A DNA stretch of 64,000 nucleotides from Pseudactinotalea terrae (GTDB lineage Bacteria; Actinomycetota; Actinomycetes; Actinomycetales; Beutenbergiaceae). The position numbers were made by a program, and so were the translations under genes. The notes under the pieces are model-generated. The model made no database searches and had not been told where the DNA came from. It saw only the letters and a program-made list of their open reading frames with translations. Below, in pieces: positions 1 through 9,445 of the stretch. Numbering within the stretch: the stretch's first letter is position 1; the number at the start of each line of letters is the position of its first letter. Location: assembly GCF_009733845.1 (NCBI RefSeq), contig NZ_WNXZ01000008.1:62001-126000 (forward strand). Direction: 5' to 3'.

Positions 1-737
1 CCCCCACGTGGTTCGTCGGTCGCCTCGGTGACGACGGCGACGCCGCCCTGCTACGGGCCTCGCTGACCGGCGCGGGCGTGGCGCTGGACGCGGTCGAGGT
101 GTCACCCGCCCCGACCGGGACCGCCCTGATCTCCGTCTCCGACGACGGCGAGAACGCCATCGTCGTGGTCGGTGGTGCCAACGCCGACTTCACCGCGCTC
201 TCGCCCGCGCAGCGGGACCGGATCGCCTCGGCGGCAGTGGTCGTCGCCCAGCTCGAGGTGCCGCTGCCGACCGTGCTCGCCGCGGCACAGGCCCGCGCCG
301 CTGGCGCTCGTTTCGTGCTCAACGCCGCTCCCTCCGCACCCCTGCCGGACGAGCTGCTCGGCGAGGTCGACGTGTTGGTCGTCAACGAGCACGAGCTCGC
401 CGACCTCGCACCGGATCTCGATCTCGAGGACGCGACCCAGCAGCTGCTCGGCCAGGTCGGTGCCGTGGTGGTGACGCTGGGCTCGCGCGGCTGCCTCGTC
501 GTCGAGCAGGGCGGCACCACCGAGGTGCCGGCCCTGGCCGTCACGGCGCTCGACACCACTGGCGCGGGCGACACCTTCTGCGGCGTGCTCGCTGCCCGGC
601 TCGCGGCCGGCGACACCCTCGTCGAGGCCGCGGCGTGGGGCTCGGTCGCGGGTGCGCTCGCCGTCCAGCGCCCGGGTGCGCAGGAGGCGGTGCCCACCGC
701 GGACGAGGTGGCCGCAGCACGGCAGGAGCAGGCGTGA
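1..737 (+). CDS. PfkB-family carbohydrate kinase (ribokinase-like), 5' truncated
   Basis: Cytoplasmic sugar kinase of the ribokinase/PfkB family, expected to phosphorylate a sugar or nucleoside with ATP. The reading frame is open from base 3, so the gene begins before the window; an internal ATG at 78 would remove the conserved FVGRLGDDG stretch near the 5' edge and is not the real start. The C-terminal family signature is clear: DTTGAGDTF at about 553-580, with the catalytic Asp of the anion-hole motif (GAGD). Stop TGA at 735-737 overlaps the GTG start of the next gene (GTGA), which indicates translational coupling. The exact substrate cannot be decided; the following catabolic-looking genes suggest a sugar or sugar-derived substrate. 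Family call is firm, substrate unknown. Confidence 0.9.
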   Translation, partial: PTWFVGRLGDDGDAALLRASLTGAGVALDAVEVSPAPTGTALISVSDDGENAIVVVGGANADFTALSPAQRDRIASAAVVVAQLEVPLPTVLAAAQARAAGARFVLNAAPSAPLPDELLGEVDVLVVNEHELADLAPDLDLEDATQQLLGQVGAVVVTLGSRGCLVVEQGGTTEVPALAVTALDTTGAGDTFCGVLAARLAAGDTLVEAAAWGSVAGALAVQRPGAQEAVPTADEVAAARQEQA

Positions 738-2686
738 CCGCCCCCGCCTCACCTCCGGTGGTGAGCTTCGACCCGTTGGTCCCGCGCCCGATCGATCTGC
801 CGACGGCGGTGCCCGCCTCGGGTGATCTCGCTGAGCTGGACGAGGCGAAGATCTTCGCCGCCCCGCTCTCGCCCGCGGACCGGCCGGCGTGGCGGGCCCG
901 GCTCGCGCAGTGGCGCGAGGAGGCACGCAGCCGACTCGGCTACCGGGGCGAGGCCTATGAGGCGCCCGGCGCGCAGTGGGCGCAGCGGTGCTTCACGGTG
1001 GCGCAGGTCTGGCTCTGGGACGAGCTGTTCTTCGACTTCGAGCAGCAGCGGTTCACGCCGGAGCGGTTCCTCGAGGACACCCGGCAGCGGTTCGGCGGGC
1101 TCGACGGCGTCGTGCTCTGGCACGCCTACCCGGTCATCGGGATCGACGACCGCAACCAGTGGGACTTCTATCGACAGGTCCCCGGTCTGGCCGACGTGGT
1201 GCGCTTCCTGCACGAGCAGGGCGTCGCGGTCTTCGTGGACTACAACCCCTGGGACGTCGGCACCCGTCGCGGTCGCGAGGACCGGGTCGAGCTCGCCGAC
1301 CTCGTGCGCGAGCTCGGCGCCGACGGCGTCTTCCTCGACACCCTCAAGAAGGCCGACCCCGAGCTGGTCGCCGCGCTGCAGGAGGCCCGGCGCGGCTTCG
1401 TGCTCGAGGGCGAGTCCAAGCTGGCGCTGGAGCGGATCTCCGACCACGCCGCCTCCTGGGCGCAGTGGTTCGCCGACTCGGAGGTGCCGGGCGTGCTGCG
1501 TGCGCACTGGTTCGAGCGCCGCCACATGCAGCACCACATCCGCCGCTGGCACCGCGACCACTCCGAAGAGCTGGCCTCGGCCTGGCTCAACGGCGTCGGG
1601 ATCATGGTGTGGGAGGTCGTGTTCGGGGTCTGGGTCGGCTGGTCGGCCCGCGACTCCGCGACGCTCCGGCGCATGCTGCCCGTGCAGCGCGGCTTCTCGG
1701 ACGTGCTCCTGCACGGCGAGTGGACGCCGCTGGCCGATCTCGGCCCCGCCGCCGAGGACGCCCGGGTGTACGGGTCGCTCTTCTCGCACGAGGGCCTCGA
1801 CCTGCTGCTGCTCGCCAACCGCGGCGACGCCGACGTCACGCCGCTCGGTCACGCCGGCGCCCTCTGGGGGCGGGAATGGGTGGCGCTGCACGACTCGGAG
1901 GTCGTGCCCGCCCAGGGCGTCGCGGCCTACGTCGCGCTCTCGCACGAGGCTTCCGACGACGGCGGCGCGCGCTGGTCGGAGCTCGTCGAGCGGGTGCGTG
2001 CCGAGCTGAGCGACGTCGCGCACGAGCGCGACGCAACCTTCCCGCACCGCCGGGCGGGGCGGTTGCCCGCCCCAGCCCCCACGGGGGCGAGGCGGGAGGA
2101 TCTGGCGCGGGACGCCGTCGTCGTCCGATCGGGTGAGCACGTGCTCACGGTGCGGCACCGGGCACGCGAGACGGGCATGTACTTGGGCGCGCCGTACGTC
2201 GACGAGTGGAAGCCGCTGCCGCCGCGGCTGCACGACCAGCGCACGCTCGAGCGCGCGGTCACGCTGGCGCACGACGTGCGGGTGGCCACGCAGGAGGTGA
2301 CGGTCAGCGAGATGGCGGAGTTCCTGGGCACCGACGAGCGAGGCGAGGGCCCGGCCACCGGAATGACGCTGACGCAGGCGCGTGCCTACGCGGCGTCGGT
2401 GGGTGGGCGGCTGCCGACCGAGGACGAGTGGCAGCTGGCCGCGGGGCTGCCGGGGTTCGACCGACTCGCTCCCGCGGTGTGGAACTGGACCGAGTCCGAG
2501 CACAGCGACGGCCGGACCCGGTTCGTCATGCTCAAGGGCGGCTCCGAGCACCGCAGCGAGGGGTCCGACTGGTACACCGACGGCGGGGTGCGGGCGCCGG
2601 ACTTCAGCCTGAAGTTCCTGCTGCCCGGGCTGGGGGTGGACGCGTCGACCTCGATCGGCTTCCGTGTCTGCTGGGAGGAGAGCTGA
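734..2686 (+). CDS. Glycosidase-like barrel fused to formylglycine-generating-enzyme (SUMF1)-like domain
   Basis: About 650 aa from GTG 734, which overlaps the kinase stop; an upstream ATG in the same frame (635) would lie inside the kinase gene and is rejected. Residues about 60-420 look like a TIM-barrel glycoside-hydrolase type domain, rich in Trp/Asp/Glu and with strand motifs such as VVLWHAYPVIGIDDRNQWDF and GVFLDTL. The last 140 residues carry the SUMF1/FGE fold signature: an SVGGRLPTEDEWQLAAG stretch, VWNWTES, and the terminal GFRVC. The catalytic copper-binding cysteine pair of true FGE is not evident, so sulfatase activation is unlikely; the domain may bind carbohydrate or act structurally. 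No signal peptide is visible. It lies in an operon with a sugar kinase, a CoA-transferase and a CitE-like lyase. Domain calls are moderate; the function of the fusion is unknown. Confidence 0.7.
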   Translation: MTAPASPPVVSFDPLVPRPIDLPTAVPASGDLAELDEAKIFAAPLSPADRPAWRARLAQWREEARSRLGYRGEAYEAPGAQWAQRCFTVAQVWLWDELFFDFEQQRFTPERFLEDTRQRFGGLDGVVLWHAYPVIGIDDRNQWDFYRQVPGLADVVRFLHEQGVAVFVDYNPWDVGTRRGREDRVELADLVRELGADGVFLDTLKKADPELVAALQEARRGFVLEGESKLALERISDHAASWAQWFADSEVPGVLRAHWFERRHMQHHIRRWHRDHSEELASAWLNGVGIMVWEVVFGVWVGWSARDSATLRRMLPVQRGFSDVLLHGEWTPLADLGPAAEDARVYGSLFSHEGLDLLLLANRGDADVTPLGHAGALWGREWVALHDSEVVPAQGVAAYVALSHEASDDGGARWSELVERVRAELSDVAHERDATFPHRRAGRLPAPAPTGARREDLARDAVVVRSGEHVLTVRHRARETGMYLGAPYVDEWKPLPPRLHDQRTLERAVTLAHDVRVATQEVTVSEMAEFLGTDERGEGPATGMTLTQARAYAASVGGRLPTEDEWQLAAGLPGFDRLAPAVWNWTESEHSDGRTRFVMLKGGSEHRSEGSDWYTDGGVRAPDFSLKFLLPGLGVDASTSIGFRVCWEES

Positions 2687-2687
2687 G

Positions 2688-3878
2688 ATGAGCGACGCCG
2701 CACTGGCAGGGCTGCGGGTGATCGACGCCTCGACGCTGTTCGCGGGGCCGCTGGCCGCGATGCACCTGGGTGACATGGGCGCCGAGGTCGTCAAGGTCGA
2801 GCACCCGCGACGGCCTGACCCCTCGCGCGGGCACGGGCCGAGCAAGGACGGCCAGAACCTGTGGTGGAAGACCCTCGGGCGCAACAAGCGGGCGGTCACG
2901 CTCGACCTGTCCAGCGGCGGCGGTCGGGAGGCGTTCCTGCGGCTGGTGGCGACCGCCGACGTGGTCATCGAGAACTTCCGGCCGGACACGTTGGAGCGGT
3001 GGGGCCTGGGCTACGACGACCTCAGCGCGGTGAACCCCGGGCTGGTGCTCGCCCGGGTCACGGGGTTCGGGCAGATCGGGCCGTACCGGCGGCGGCCGGG
3101 TTTCGGCACCCTCGCCGAGGCGATGAGCGGGTTCGCGGCGATGACCGGTGAGGCCGACGGCCCGCCCACGCTGCCGCCCTTCGGGCTCGCCGACGGCATC
3201 GCCTCGCTCGCGACCGCGTACGCGGTGATGGTGGCGCTGCACGCGCGCGAGCGGACCGGGCGCGGGCAAGTGGTGGACCTGGCGATCGTCGAGCCGATGA
3301 TGGCGATGCTGGGCCCGCAGCTCACGCGCTGGGACCAGCTGGGCACGGTGCAGCCGCGGCAGGGCAACCGGTCGAGCAACAACGCACCACGCAACACCTA
3401 CCGCACCGCGGACGGCCGCTGGGTGGCGGTGTCCACGAGCGCGCAGAGCATCGCCGAGCGGGTGATGCGGCTGGTCGGGCGGCCCGAGCTGATCGACGAG
3501 GAGTGGTTCGCCACCGGCTCCGGGCGCGCGGCGCACGCCGACGAGCTGGACGAGGCGGTGGGTGGCTGGATCGCCGCGCGAAGCCGCGACGAGGTCGTGG
3601 CCGCGTTCGAGGAGGCACAGGCGGCGGTGGCGCCGATCTACACGGCCGAGGACATCGCCGTCGACCCGCAGCTGCAGGCGCTGGGGACCATCCGACGCAT
3701 GCAGGACCCGGATCTCGGCAAGATCGCCGTGCAGGGTCCGCTGTTCCGGCTCTCCGAGGCCGACCCGGTGCTCGCGTTCACCGGCCGGGGGCACGGTGCC
3801 GACACCGACGAGGTGCTCGCCGAGCTGGGGTACGACGACGCTGCGATCGCGCGCCTGCACGAGGACGGTGCGGCATGA
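2688..3878 (+). CDS. CaiB/BaiF class III CoA-transferase
   Basis: 396 aa from ATG 2688, with a strong ribosome site GGAGGAG at 2674-2680 inside the end of the upstream gene; the ATG 24 nt further upstream has no such site. Family III CoA-transferases move CoA from an acyl-CoA donor to a carboxylic acid through an aspartyl thioester. Visible hallmarks are the N-terminal LRVIDASTLFAGPLAAMHLGDMGAEVVKVE stretch (given here as a family pattern), NKRAVTLDL, VVIENFRPDTLERWGLGYD, and GRGQVVDLAIVEP containing the expected catalytic Asp. Length matches the family. The next gene encodes a CitE-like C-C lyase, so the pair may activate and cleave a 3-hydroxyacyl-CoA or malyl-CoA type compound; the substrate is inference. 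Confidence 0.93.
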   Translation: MSDAALAGLRVIDASTLFAGPLAAMHLGDMGAEVVKVEHPRRPDPSRGHGPSKDGQNLWWKTLGRNKRAVTLDLSSGGGREAFLRLVATADVVIENFRPDTLERWGLGYDDLSAVNPGLVLARVTGFGQIGPYRRRPGFGTLAEAMSGFAAMTGEADGPPTLPPFGLADGIASLATAYAVMVALHARERTGRGQVVDLAIVEPMMAMLGPQLTRWDQLGTVQPRQGNRSSNNAPRNTYRTADGRWVAVSTSAQSIAERVMRLVGRPELIDEEWFATGSGRAAHADELDEAVGGWIAARSRDEVVAAFEEAQAAVAPIYTAEDIAVDPQLQALGTIRRMQDPDLGKIAVQGPLFRLSEADPVLAFTGRGHGADTDEVLAELGYDDAAIARLHEDGAA

Positions 3879-3958
3879 GTGCACCAGAGTCGTGTCCAGA
3901 TGCTCATGGCAACGTTCACATCGGCCGATTCGGCCATCTGGGCACGAGTTTGTTGCAC
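3879..3958. repeat. 80-bp imperfect palindromic repeat (stem-loop)
   Basis: The outer arms 3879-3902 and 3935-3958 are reverse complements with 5 mismatches in 24 (GTGCACC...CCAGATG against CATCTGG...TTGCAC). A second small palindrome, GGCCGATTCGGCC, lies inside at about 3923-3935. The element begins one base after the CoA-transferase stop and ends 17 bp before the CitE-like start, so it would fold in the mRNA between two operon genes. It resembles REP-type intergenic elements; four other elements of similar size occur in the window. Confidence 0.7.
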
Positions 3959-3975
3959 CGGCCGGTGGGGACGCC

Positions 3976-4818
3976 ATGAGCGGCACCGCGCCGGCACCCG
4001 TGCTGACGCTGCTCTACGTGCCCGCCGACCGGCCCGACCGGGTGGCGAAGGCACTGGCCAGCAGCGCCGACGTGGTGGTGGTCGACCTCGAGGACGCCGT
4101 GGCCGCCGGGCACAAGGACGCGGCGCGCGAGTCGATGCTCGAGGCGCTGGTCGGCGTGAGCCGGCCGGTCCAGGTGCGCGTCAACGCGGTCGGCTCGCGC
4201 TGGTTCGCCGCGGACGTGCAGGCCGTGCGCACGCTCGGCAGCAGCGTGGGGATCCGGGTGCCCAAGGTCTCCGACCCCGACGGGGTGCGGGCTCTCGCCG
4301 CGATCCGGCGGCCGCTGCACCTGCTGCTCGAGACCGCGCTCGGGCTCGAGCGGGCGTACGAGCTCGCGACGGCGACGCCAGCCGTCACGACCATCGGTCT
4401 CGGTGAGGCGGACCTGCGCTCCGAGCTGGGTGTCGCGTCCGAGCAGGGGCTCACGTGGGCGCGCTCGCGGCTGGTCGTCGCGGCGCGCGCGGCCGGCCTC
4501 CCGGCGCCCGCCATGAGCGTGTACCCCCACGTGCGGGACCTGGACGGGCTCGCCGCGAGCTGTGCGCTGGGCCGCTCGCTCGGCATGCTCGGGCGGGCCG
4601 CGATCCACCCCGCCCAGCTGCCCGTGATCGAGAAGGCGTTCACGCCGTCGCCGCAGCAGGTGGAGCGCGCCCGGGAGGTCGTCGACCGCGTGGGCGAGGC
4701 GACCGCTGACGGCGCCGGCACCGTGGTGCTCGAGGACGGCACGTTCCTCGACGTCGCCATGGTCGAGGCCGCCCGCCGCACCCTCGCCCTGGCCGATCGG
4801 GCCGCGGCGGCGGACTGA
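3976..4818 (+). CDS. HpcH/HpaI aldolase / citrate lyase beta (CitE)-like protein
   Basis: 280 aa from ATG 3976. The frame is open far upstream but that part overlaps the CoA-transferase, and the protein homology begins at LTLLYVPADRPDRVAKAL, so this start is chosen. CitE-like enzymes cleave or form C-C bonds of acyl-CoA substrates such as malyl-CoA or citramalyl-CoA with Mg2+. The sequence shows VVVDLEDAV, the substrate-arginine strand VQVRVNAVGSRWF, metal-binding acidic residues in LLLETALGLERAYEL and IGLGEADLRSELG, and the C-terminal GRAAIHPAQLPVI block. Length matches single-domain CitE-like proteins. A palindromic repeat separates it from the CoA-transferase upstream. Enzyme class is confident, reaction not. 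Confidence 0.9.
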   Translation: MSGTAPAPVLTLLYVPADRPDRVAKALASSADVVVVDLEDAVAAGHKDAARESMLEALVGVSRPVQVRVNAVGSRWFAADVQAVRTLGSSVGIRVPKVSDPDGVRALAAIRRPLHLLLETALGLERAYELATATPAVTTIGLGEADLRSELGVASEQGLTWARSRLVVAARAAGLPAPAMSVYPHVRDLDGLAASCALGRSLGMLGRAAIHPAQLPVIEKAFTPSPQQVERAREVVDRVGEATADGAGTVVLEDGTFLDVAMVEAARRTLALADRAAAAD

Positions 4819-4855
4819 CCAGGCTCGCCAGCCAGCCGACAGGGCGACGGGCAGC

Positions 4856-7800
4856 TCAGAGCGCGAAGGTGTCGGCGTACACGACGCGGGTGGTGCGGCG
4901 GGTCCGGAGCCGCTGGGGGCGCGCCGGGTCGGGGTCGACGTCGGCTTCCATCACCTCGAGCTCCTCGATCAGCACGCGGTACTCGCCGGTGCCGAGCTCG
5001 GGCGTGACGAGCGGCACCGGGACAGGCAGCTCGAGGCGGTCGGACCAGGTCACCTGCCAGATGTCGCCGGGATCCTGGCCGACGGCGGGCAGCCGCACCG
5101 CGGCGTGGTCGACCCACTCGATGTCGGACTCACCACGCTCCTGCACGGTCGCGACCAGCACGCGCGAGGGGAGCAGCAGGGCGTCGAGCGGCGAGATCGG
5201 GATGTCGACCATCGGGTTCTCCCGATCCCACTCGTAGCCATCGTCGGGCTGGGCGCGGTCCGCCCCTCGGTACAGCGCGGCGGCGCCGGTCACGGTGACG
5301 TGCACGTGGGTGGCGTCGGGGCGGCTCACCGTCGCCGTGCGCTCCGGCAGCGGCTGCACCCAGTCGGTCATGACGACGGGGGACAGCTCGCAGTCGGTGA
5401 GCGAGTCCGGCTGGAACCGCGCGACGGCGAGCCGCACGAACGGCCACAGCTGGTCGCGCGGGGTCATCGCGACGTCCACGAACCACTGCTCTCGCTCGGG
5501 GTGGTACTCCGCCTCGTAGCCCAGCAGCGCGGCCTGCGGCCGTCGTGCCACGTCGACCAGCGGCCGTGGCTGGGCGGAGACCACCGGCCCGCCCGGTCGC
5601 GGCGGCAGGTCGGCGTCGGTGCCGGGCTCGGCGACGAGGTCGGAGGCTGCGAAGAGCAGGTCGGTCGCGGTGAGCAGGGGCGGCAGCGCAGCCGCGGGCA
5701 CCTGCGCCGTGGTCGCCAGACCCGGGTCGCTGCCCCAGCGGCTCGCCGCCGAGGCCGGCACCTCGTCGCCCAGCACGACGGCGAGCAGCTCACCGTCGCC
5801 GGAGGAGTACCAGGGCCGGTTCATCCAGATCCTGGCGCCGCTCCGGCGCACGTGCCGCCGCGCGAACGGCTGCTCCGGCTCGGTCGCCACCTCCCACAGG
5901 AGCAGCGGCACGGTCTCGGTGACCACCGGTGCCGCCGGCCGTGCCGACGACCTCACGGTGAGCTCGACCGGGTCCGAGCGGGACTCGGGGTCGTCCTCGC
6001 CGGCGAGATCGTCGGGTCCGAAGAACTCGGCGTACCGGGTCGACCCGATCAGCGTGTACGTCACCCGGCGGTGGTGAGTGTCGGGGAAGCTCTGGATCGC
6101 GCGGTGCAACGGCACGCCGGTCGCGGGGCTCGGGTCGTCCCACGGGAAGAGCAGGCCGTAGCGCTCCGCCTCGCCCACCTGCGACCGCACCGGCACGTCG
6201 CTGCGCTCGACCCGCACCGGTCCGGCCGTGGTGACGTCGTCCACCCACTCCGACCACGTGGCCGTGACGGCCAGCCGCGCGGTGCTCGCGCCGTGCAGCT
6301 CGGTGATCGCGAACAGCGCGGCCACCGTGGCTCCCTCCGGCCGGGCGAGCACCGCGAGGTCGTGCATGGCTGGGCGGCGTGCGGGTCGCGGCGTGGCATG
6401 GACCAGCCGCATCTCCTCGCTCGGCGTCAGCCACCAGGTCCAGCCCGAGATCGCCGCCTGGCGCAGCAGGGCCAGCAGCTCCTCGGCCCCGACCTGCTCC
6501 AGCAGCGCAGCTGTCGTGCGCCACAGCCCCAGCACCTGCAGGTCCTGCTCGCGCAGCGAGGAGGAGATCGCCACCCGCACCTGCTCACCCGCAGGAAGCG
6601 TGATGCGCACCAGGTTCACATCCTCGTCGACGCTCGCGCCCAGCTCGGCACCCGGCTCCAGCACCAGTCGTAGCGGCTCGACCCGCGGCCACTGCCCCCG
6701 GAACGGCACCACGACCGCCGAGAGCACCCGCGGCTCCGGCAGCGTGTGCGGGGCACCCGCGTCGAAGAACACCAGCGCCATCCCCGCGGCGAGCGGGTCC
6801 GGCAGGTACGGCAGCACGAGCTGGTCGACGTCGTGCACCACGTACTGACCCTCGCCCAGCGGGGTGTCGCGGTCCGCGGTGATCTGCTGCAGGGTGGCGG
6901 CGGTGTCCGGGTTCGCGCCCGGCCGGGACGCCAGCGAGATCCTGGGCTGCTGGATCGACTGCCCGGGGTTGTCGAGATCCGGCACCCACTCGTCGAGGAG
7001 GGTGCCGCGCTCGCGGAGCGCCCAGCCGTAGGCGGTGCGCTGCACATCGGGGTCGGTCGAGCCGATCGCGGCGTCGAAGCTGCCGTGCTGCTCGGCCTCC
7101 AGCTGTGAGGTCTTCGCCGGCACCACGTGCCGCTCGGAGGTCTCGCCCTCCCGGATCACGAGCCGCCCCAGCGACTCGCCGAGGCTCAGCTCGTGCCGCG
7201 CGACGAGCGTCGGGGCCGGCACCGGGGACCACCGCAGGAAGGGCACCGGGAACGTGTCGGTCGGCGCATACGTCTCGATGGGCGGCAGCACGCCGGGGAA
7301 CAGGTCGGGTCGCACGTGCAGATCTGTCAGCTTCGGGATCGTGGTCTCGACGGCGTCCCGCAGCCTGTCGAAGTCGCTCACCATGGGCCGTGCCTGGGCG
7401 TCCTTGCTCACCAGGTCGGCGAGCCGGCGCTCGGCCCTCTTGATCTGGCTCGCGGGCATCACCAGCGAGTCGCCCGCGATCTCTCGCGCCGACTCGGCCA
7501 GCCGCGGCCGGAAGGTGGGCGCCGCCTTCGCGGCCGTCACCTCGTCGAAGAGCCCGGTCTCGGCGACCGTGGTGCGTCTGGGCACGCTCGTGGCCAGCGT
7601 CCTGCGCAGCGGAGAACCGAGCGAGGTGGCGCGGTGCCTGGCGAGCGCGGTGCGCCTCTTCCTGATCGAGACCGGGGTGGGTTCGCCCTCCTGCACCTCG
7701 TTGCCGGCCAGGTCCACGCCCTGCACCCGGAACGAGTAGCTCGTGCCGTACCGAAGCCGCGGCAGCGTGCCGGGCTCCACCCGGCTCCGGATCCGCCCGA

Positions 7801-9445
7801 GGGCCTCGCCGTCGGCCGGTACCGGAGGGTCGTCGAGGAGCTGCTCCTCGCCGTCCTCGCCGTGCACCACGATCTTGCCCGGGCGCGGCGCGGACAGGCT
7901 CCAGCCGTCCCATCCCGCGAACACCTCGTGCAGGTAGTACGGGTCGGCGTCGCCCGTGCCGGAACGGCTGAGCGAGGTGAGCGGCAGGAAGCCGGAATCG
8001 GGGACGTTCTCCAGGACCGCGGTGCGGTCCGGCGTCAGCACGTCGATCAGGCGGCGGTGGACCGAGTGCCACGGCCCCTCGGTGCCCTCCCGGACCTGGA
8101 GCCGCACCCCGCGGACGATCTGGTCGTAGCCGAGCGACAACGGCGTGCTCGTGGCGGACAGTCCCTCGGCGGTCTGCACCCGGTCGCGCGAGGCATCGAC
8201 GCGGTCGAGCCGGGCGAGCGAGAACCCGCTGGCGCGCAGCGCGGTCGGTGCGCCGTTGGCCTTGTCGCCGTTCAGCTCGGCGGCGATCTCGGCGATCGCG
8301 TTGCGCAGGTTCTGCTCGGTGGCCAGGCCGGTGGCGTCGGGGTCCAACGACAGCACCTGGTAGCGATCGGGGTCGCCCAGCTTCAGGCGACCGCCGTTCC
8401 ACTCGGCGCTCGCGGTCGCCCGCCAGCTTCCCTCGACCAGCTGGCACCGGGTGCGCGGCGGCTCGAGCGCCTCGAACGCACCCTCGTCCTCGGCGCCGGG
8501 CACGAACGTCACGCTCACCCAGGTCGCCTTCGCCAGCACCGGGAGGTGCTCAGCCGCGACCGTCAGGTCGACCGCCAGCCCCAGCGCCCGCAGCAGCGCC
8601 GGCGTGCTGCCGGCCCCCGCGGCGAGCTGGTGGAAGTCCGGCTCCGGGTTCTCCACGGGCGGCGTCGTGGCGCCCTCGACCGGCCGCGGCTCGTAGCCGA
8701 CCTGGGCCTCGGGCCGCTGGTAGTAGCGGCGGGCCGCGTGCAGGTCGACCATCGTGCCCAGCATCCCGGTCGGGCGGTCGCCGCTGGCCACCCGGTCGTC
8801 GAGCCACTCGGTGAGCCGGCGCTCGTCCTCGGCGCGGGTCTCGAGCAGCACCTCGATCGCGTTCACGTACGGCGCGTCGGTCCCGTCGCGATCGATTCGC
8901 CGCCCGGTCAGCGTGGCCATCGCGTCGACCTGCGCCTTCGTGTACCTGGGCTGCTGCGGTTTCGACTCGAGCATCTCCAGGATCCTGCGGGCACCGCCGT
9001 GCACCTCGGTCATCGTGCGCAGCACCATCCGGTTGACGGGGTTGTCGGCCCGAGGTCGCGACACCGGCGAGGTGAGCATGGTCGCCAGGTGCAGGTAGCC
9101 GGCCGTCTCGTCCATGGCGTTCGCGGGGTACGACTTCCACTCCGCTCCGCTGACCACCGGCTTCGGGAACCCCCGCACGAGCGTGGTGGGCGGCAGCAAC
9201 GCCGACCACACCGCCTGGTCCGGCGCGGACACCAGGGTCGCCGGCACCGGCTCGGACAGCGTGGAGGCGCTGACCAGCCAGCTGCCACGCGCGAGGGTCT
9301 TGACCCAGGTCTCGACCGCGGGGAAGTCACCGAGCGTCGCGTCGGCGTCGGGCTCGAGCTTGTGGGTGACGAACGCGCTCAGGTGGAACGCGGCCCCCTC
9401 GGCCAGGTCGTACGGCAACGCCGTCGTCATGATGGTGCTTCTCAT
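4856..9445 (-). CDS. Giant protein of unknown function (1,529 aa), second gene of a coupled pair
   Basis: Start ATG at 9445-9443 overlaps the stop of the upstream giant gene in an ATGA junction; a start 39 nt further upstream would overlap more and lacks support. I do not recognise the family. Visible traits: no signal peptide or membrane segments; an N-terminal alpha/beta region starting LPYDLAEGAAFHLSAFVTHKL; several beta-rich segments, some reminiscent of fibronectin-type modules (for example RYGTSYSFRVQGVDLAGNEV); a central Arg/Ala-rich helical stretch around residue 610-700; and a Trp-rich C-terminal half with ARIWMNRPWYSSGDGELLAVVLGDE. The next gene upstream is equally large and also unrecognised, and the nearest divergent gene encodes a LuxR-type regulator, so the two probably form one regulated system. 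A large scaffold, baseplate-like or carbohydrate-active role is possible but unproven. Confidence 0.85.
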   Translation of the reverse strand: MRSTIMTTALPYDLAEGAAFHLSAFVTHKLEPDADATLGDFPAVETWVKTLARGSWLVSASTLSEPVPATLVSAPDQAVWSALLPPTTLVRGFPKPVVSGAEWKSYPANAMDETAGYLHLATMLTSPVSRPRADNPVNRMVLRTMTEVHGGARRILEMLESKPQQPRYTKAQVDAMATLTGRRIDRDGTDAPYVNAIEVLLETRAEDERRLTEWLDDRVASGDRPTGMLGTMVDLHAARRYYQRPEAQVGYEPRPVEGATTPPVENPEPDFHQLAAGAGSTPALLRALGLAVDLTVAAEHLPVLAKATWVSVTFVPGAEDEGAFEALEPPRTRCQLVEGSWRATASAEWNGGRLKLGDPDRYQVLSLDPDATGLATEQNLRNAIAEIAAELNGDKANGAPTALRASGFSLARLDRVDASRDRVQTAEGLSATSTPLSLGYDQIVRGVRLQVREGTEGPWHSVHRRLIDVLTPDRTAVLENVPDSGFLPLTSLSRSGTGDADPYYLHEVFAGWDGWSLSAPRPGKIVVHGEDGEEQLLDDPPVPADGEALGRIRSRVEPGTLPRLRYGTSYSFRVQGVDLAGNEVQEGEPTPVSIRKRRTALARHRATSLGSPLRRTLATSVPRRTTVAETGLFDEVTAAKAAPTFRPRLAESAREIAGDSLVMPASQIKRAERRLADLVSKDAQARPMVSDFDRLRDAVETTIPKLTDLHVRPDLFPGVLPPIETYAPTDTFPVPFLRWSPVPAPTLVARHELSLGESLGRLVIREGETSERHVVPAKTSQLEAEQHGSFDAAIGSTDPDVQRTAYGWALRERGTLLDEWVPDLDNPGQSIQQPRISLASRPGANPDTAATLQQITADRDTPLGEGQYVVHDVDQLVLPYLPDPLAAGMALVFFDAGAPHTLPEPRVLSAVVVPFRGQWPRVEPLRLVLEPGAELGASVDEDVNLVRITLPAGEQVRVAISSSLREQDLQVLGLWRTTAALLEQVGAEELLALLRQAAISGWTWWLTPSEEMRLVHATPRPARRPAMHDLAVLARPEGATVAALFAITELHGASTARLAVTATWSEWVDDVTTAGPVRVERSDVPVRSQVGEAERYGLLFPWDDPSPATGVPLHRAIQSFPDTHHRRVTYTLIGSTRYAEFFGPDDLAGEDDPESRSDPVELTVRSSARPAAPVVTETVPLLLWEVATEPEQPFARRHVRRSGARIWMNRPWYSSGDGELLAVVLGDEVPASAASRWGSDPGLATTAQVPAAALPPLLTATDLLFAASDLVAEPGTDADLPPRPGGPVVSAQPRPLVDVARRPQAALLGYEAEYHPEREQWFVDVAMTPRDQLWPFVRLAVARFQPDSLTDCELSPVVMTDWVQPLPERTATVSRPDATHVHVTVTGAAALYRGADRAQPDDGYEWDRENPMVDIPISPLDALLLPSRVLVATVQERGESDIEWVDHAAVRLPAVGQDPGDIWQVTWSDRLELPVPVPLVTPELGTGEYRVLIEELEVMEADVDPDPARPQRLRTRRTTRVVYADTFAL

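Noticed and set aside
749-2989. Long minus-strand open frame (746 codons) over the glycosidase/FGE gene
   Set aside because: Arg/Pro/His-rich composition, no family motif, and fully antisense to a convincing gene; an expected artefact of very high GC codon bias.
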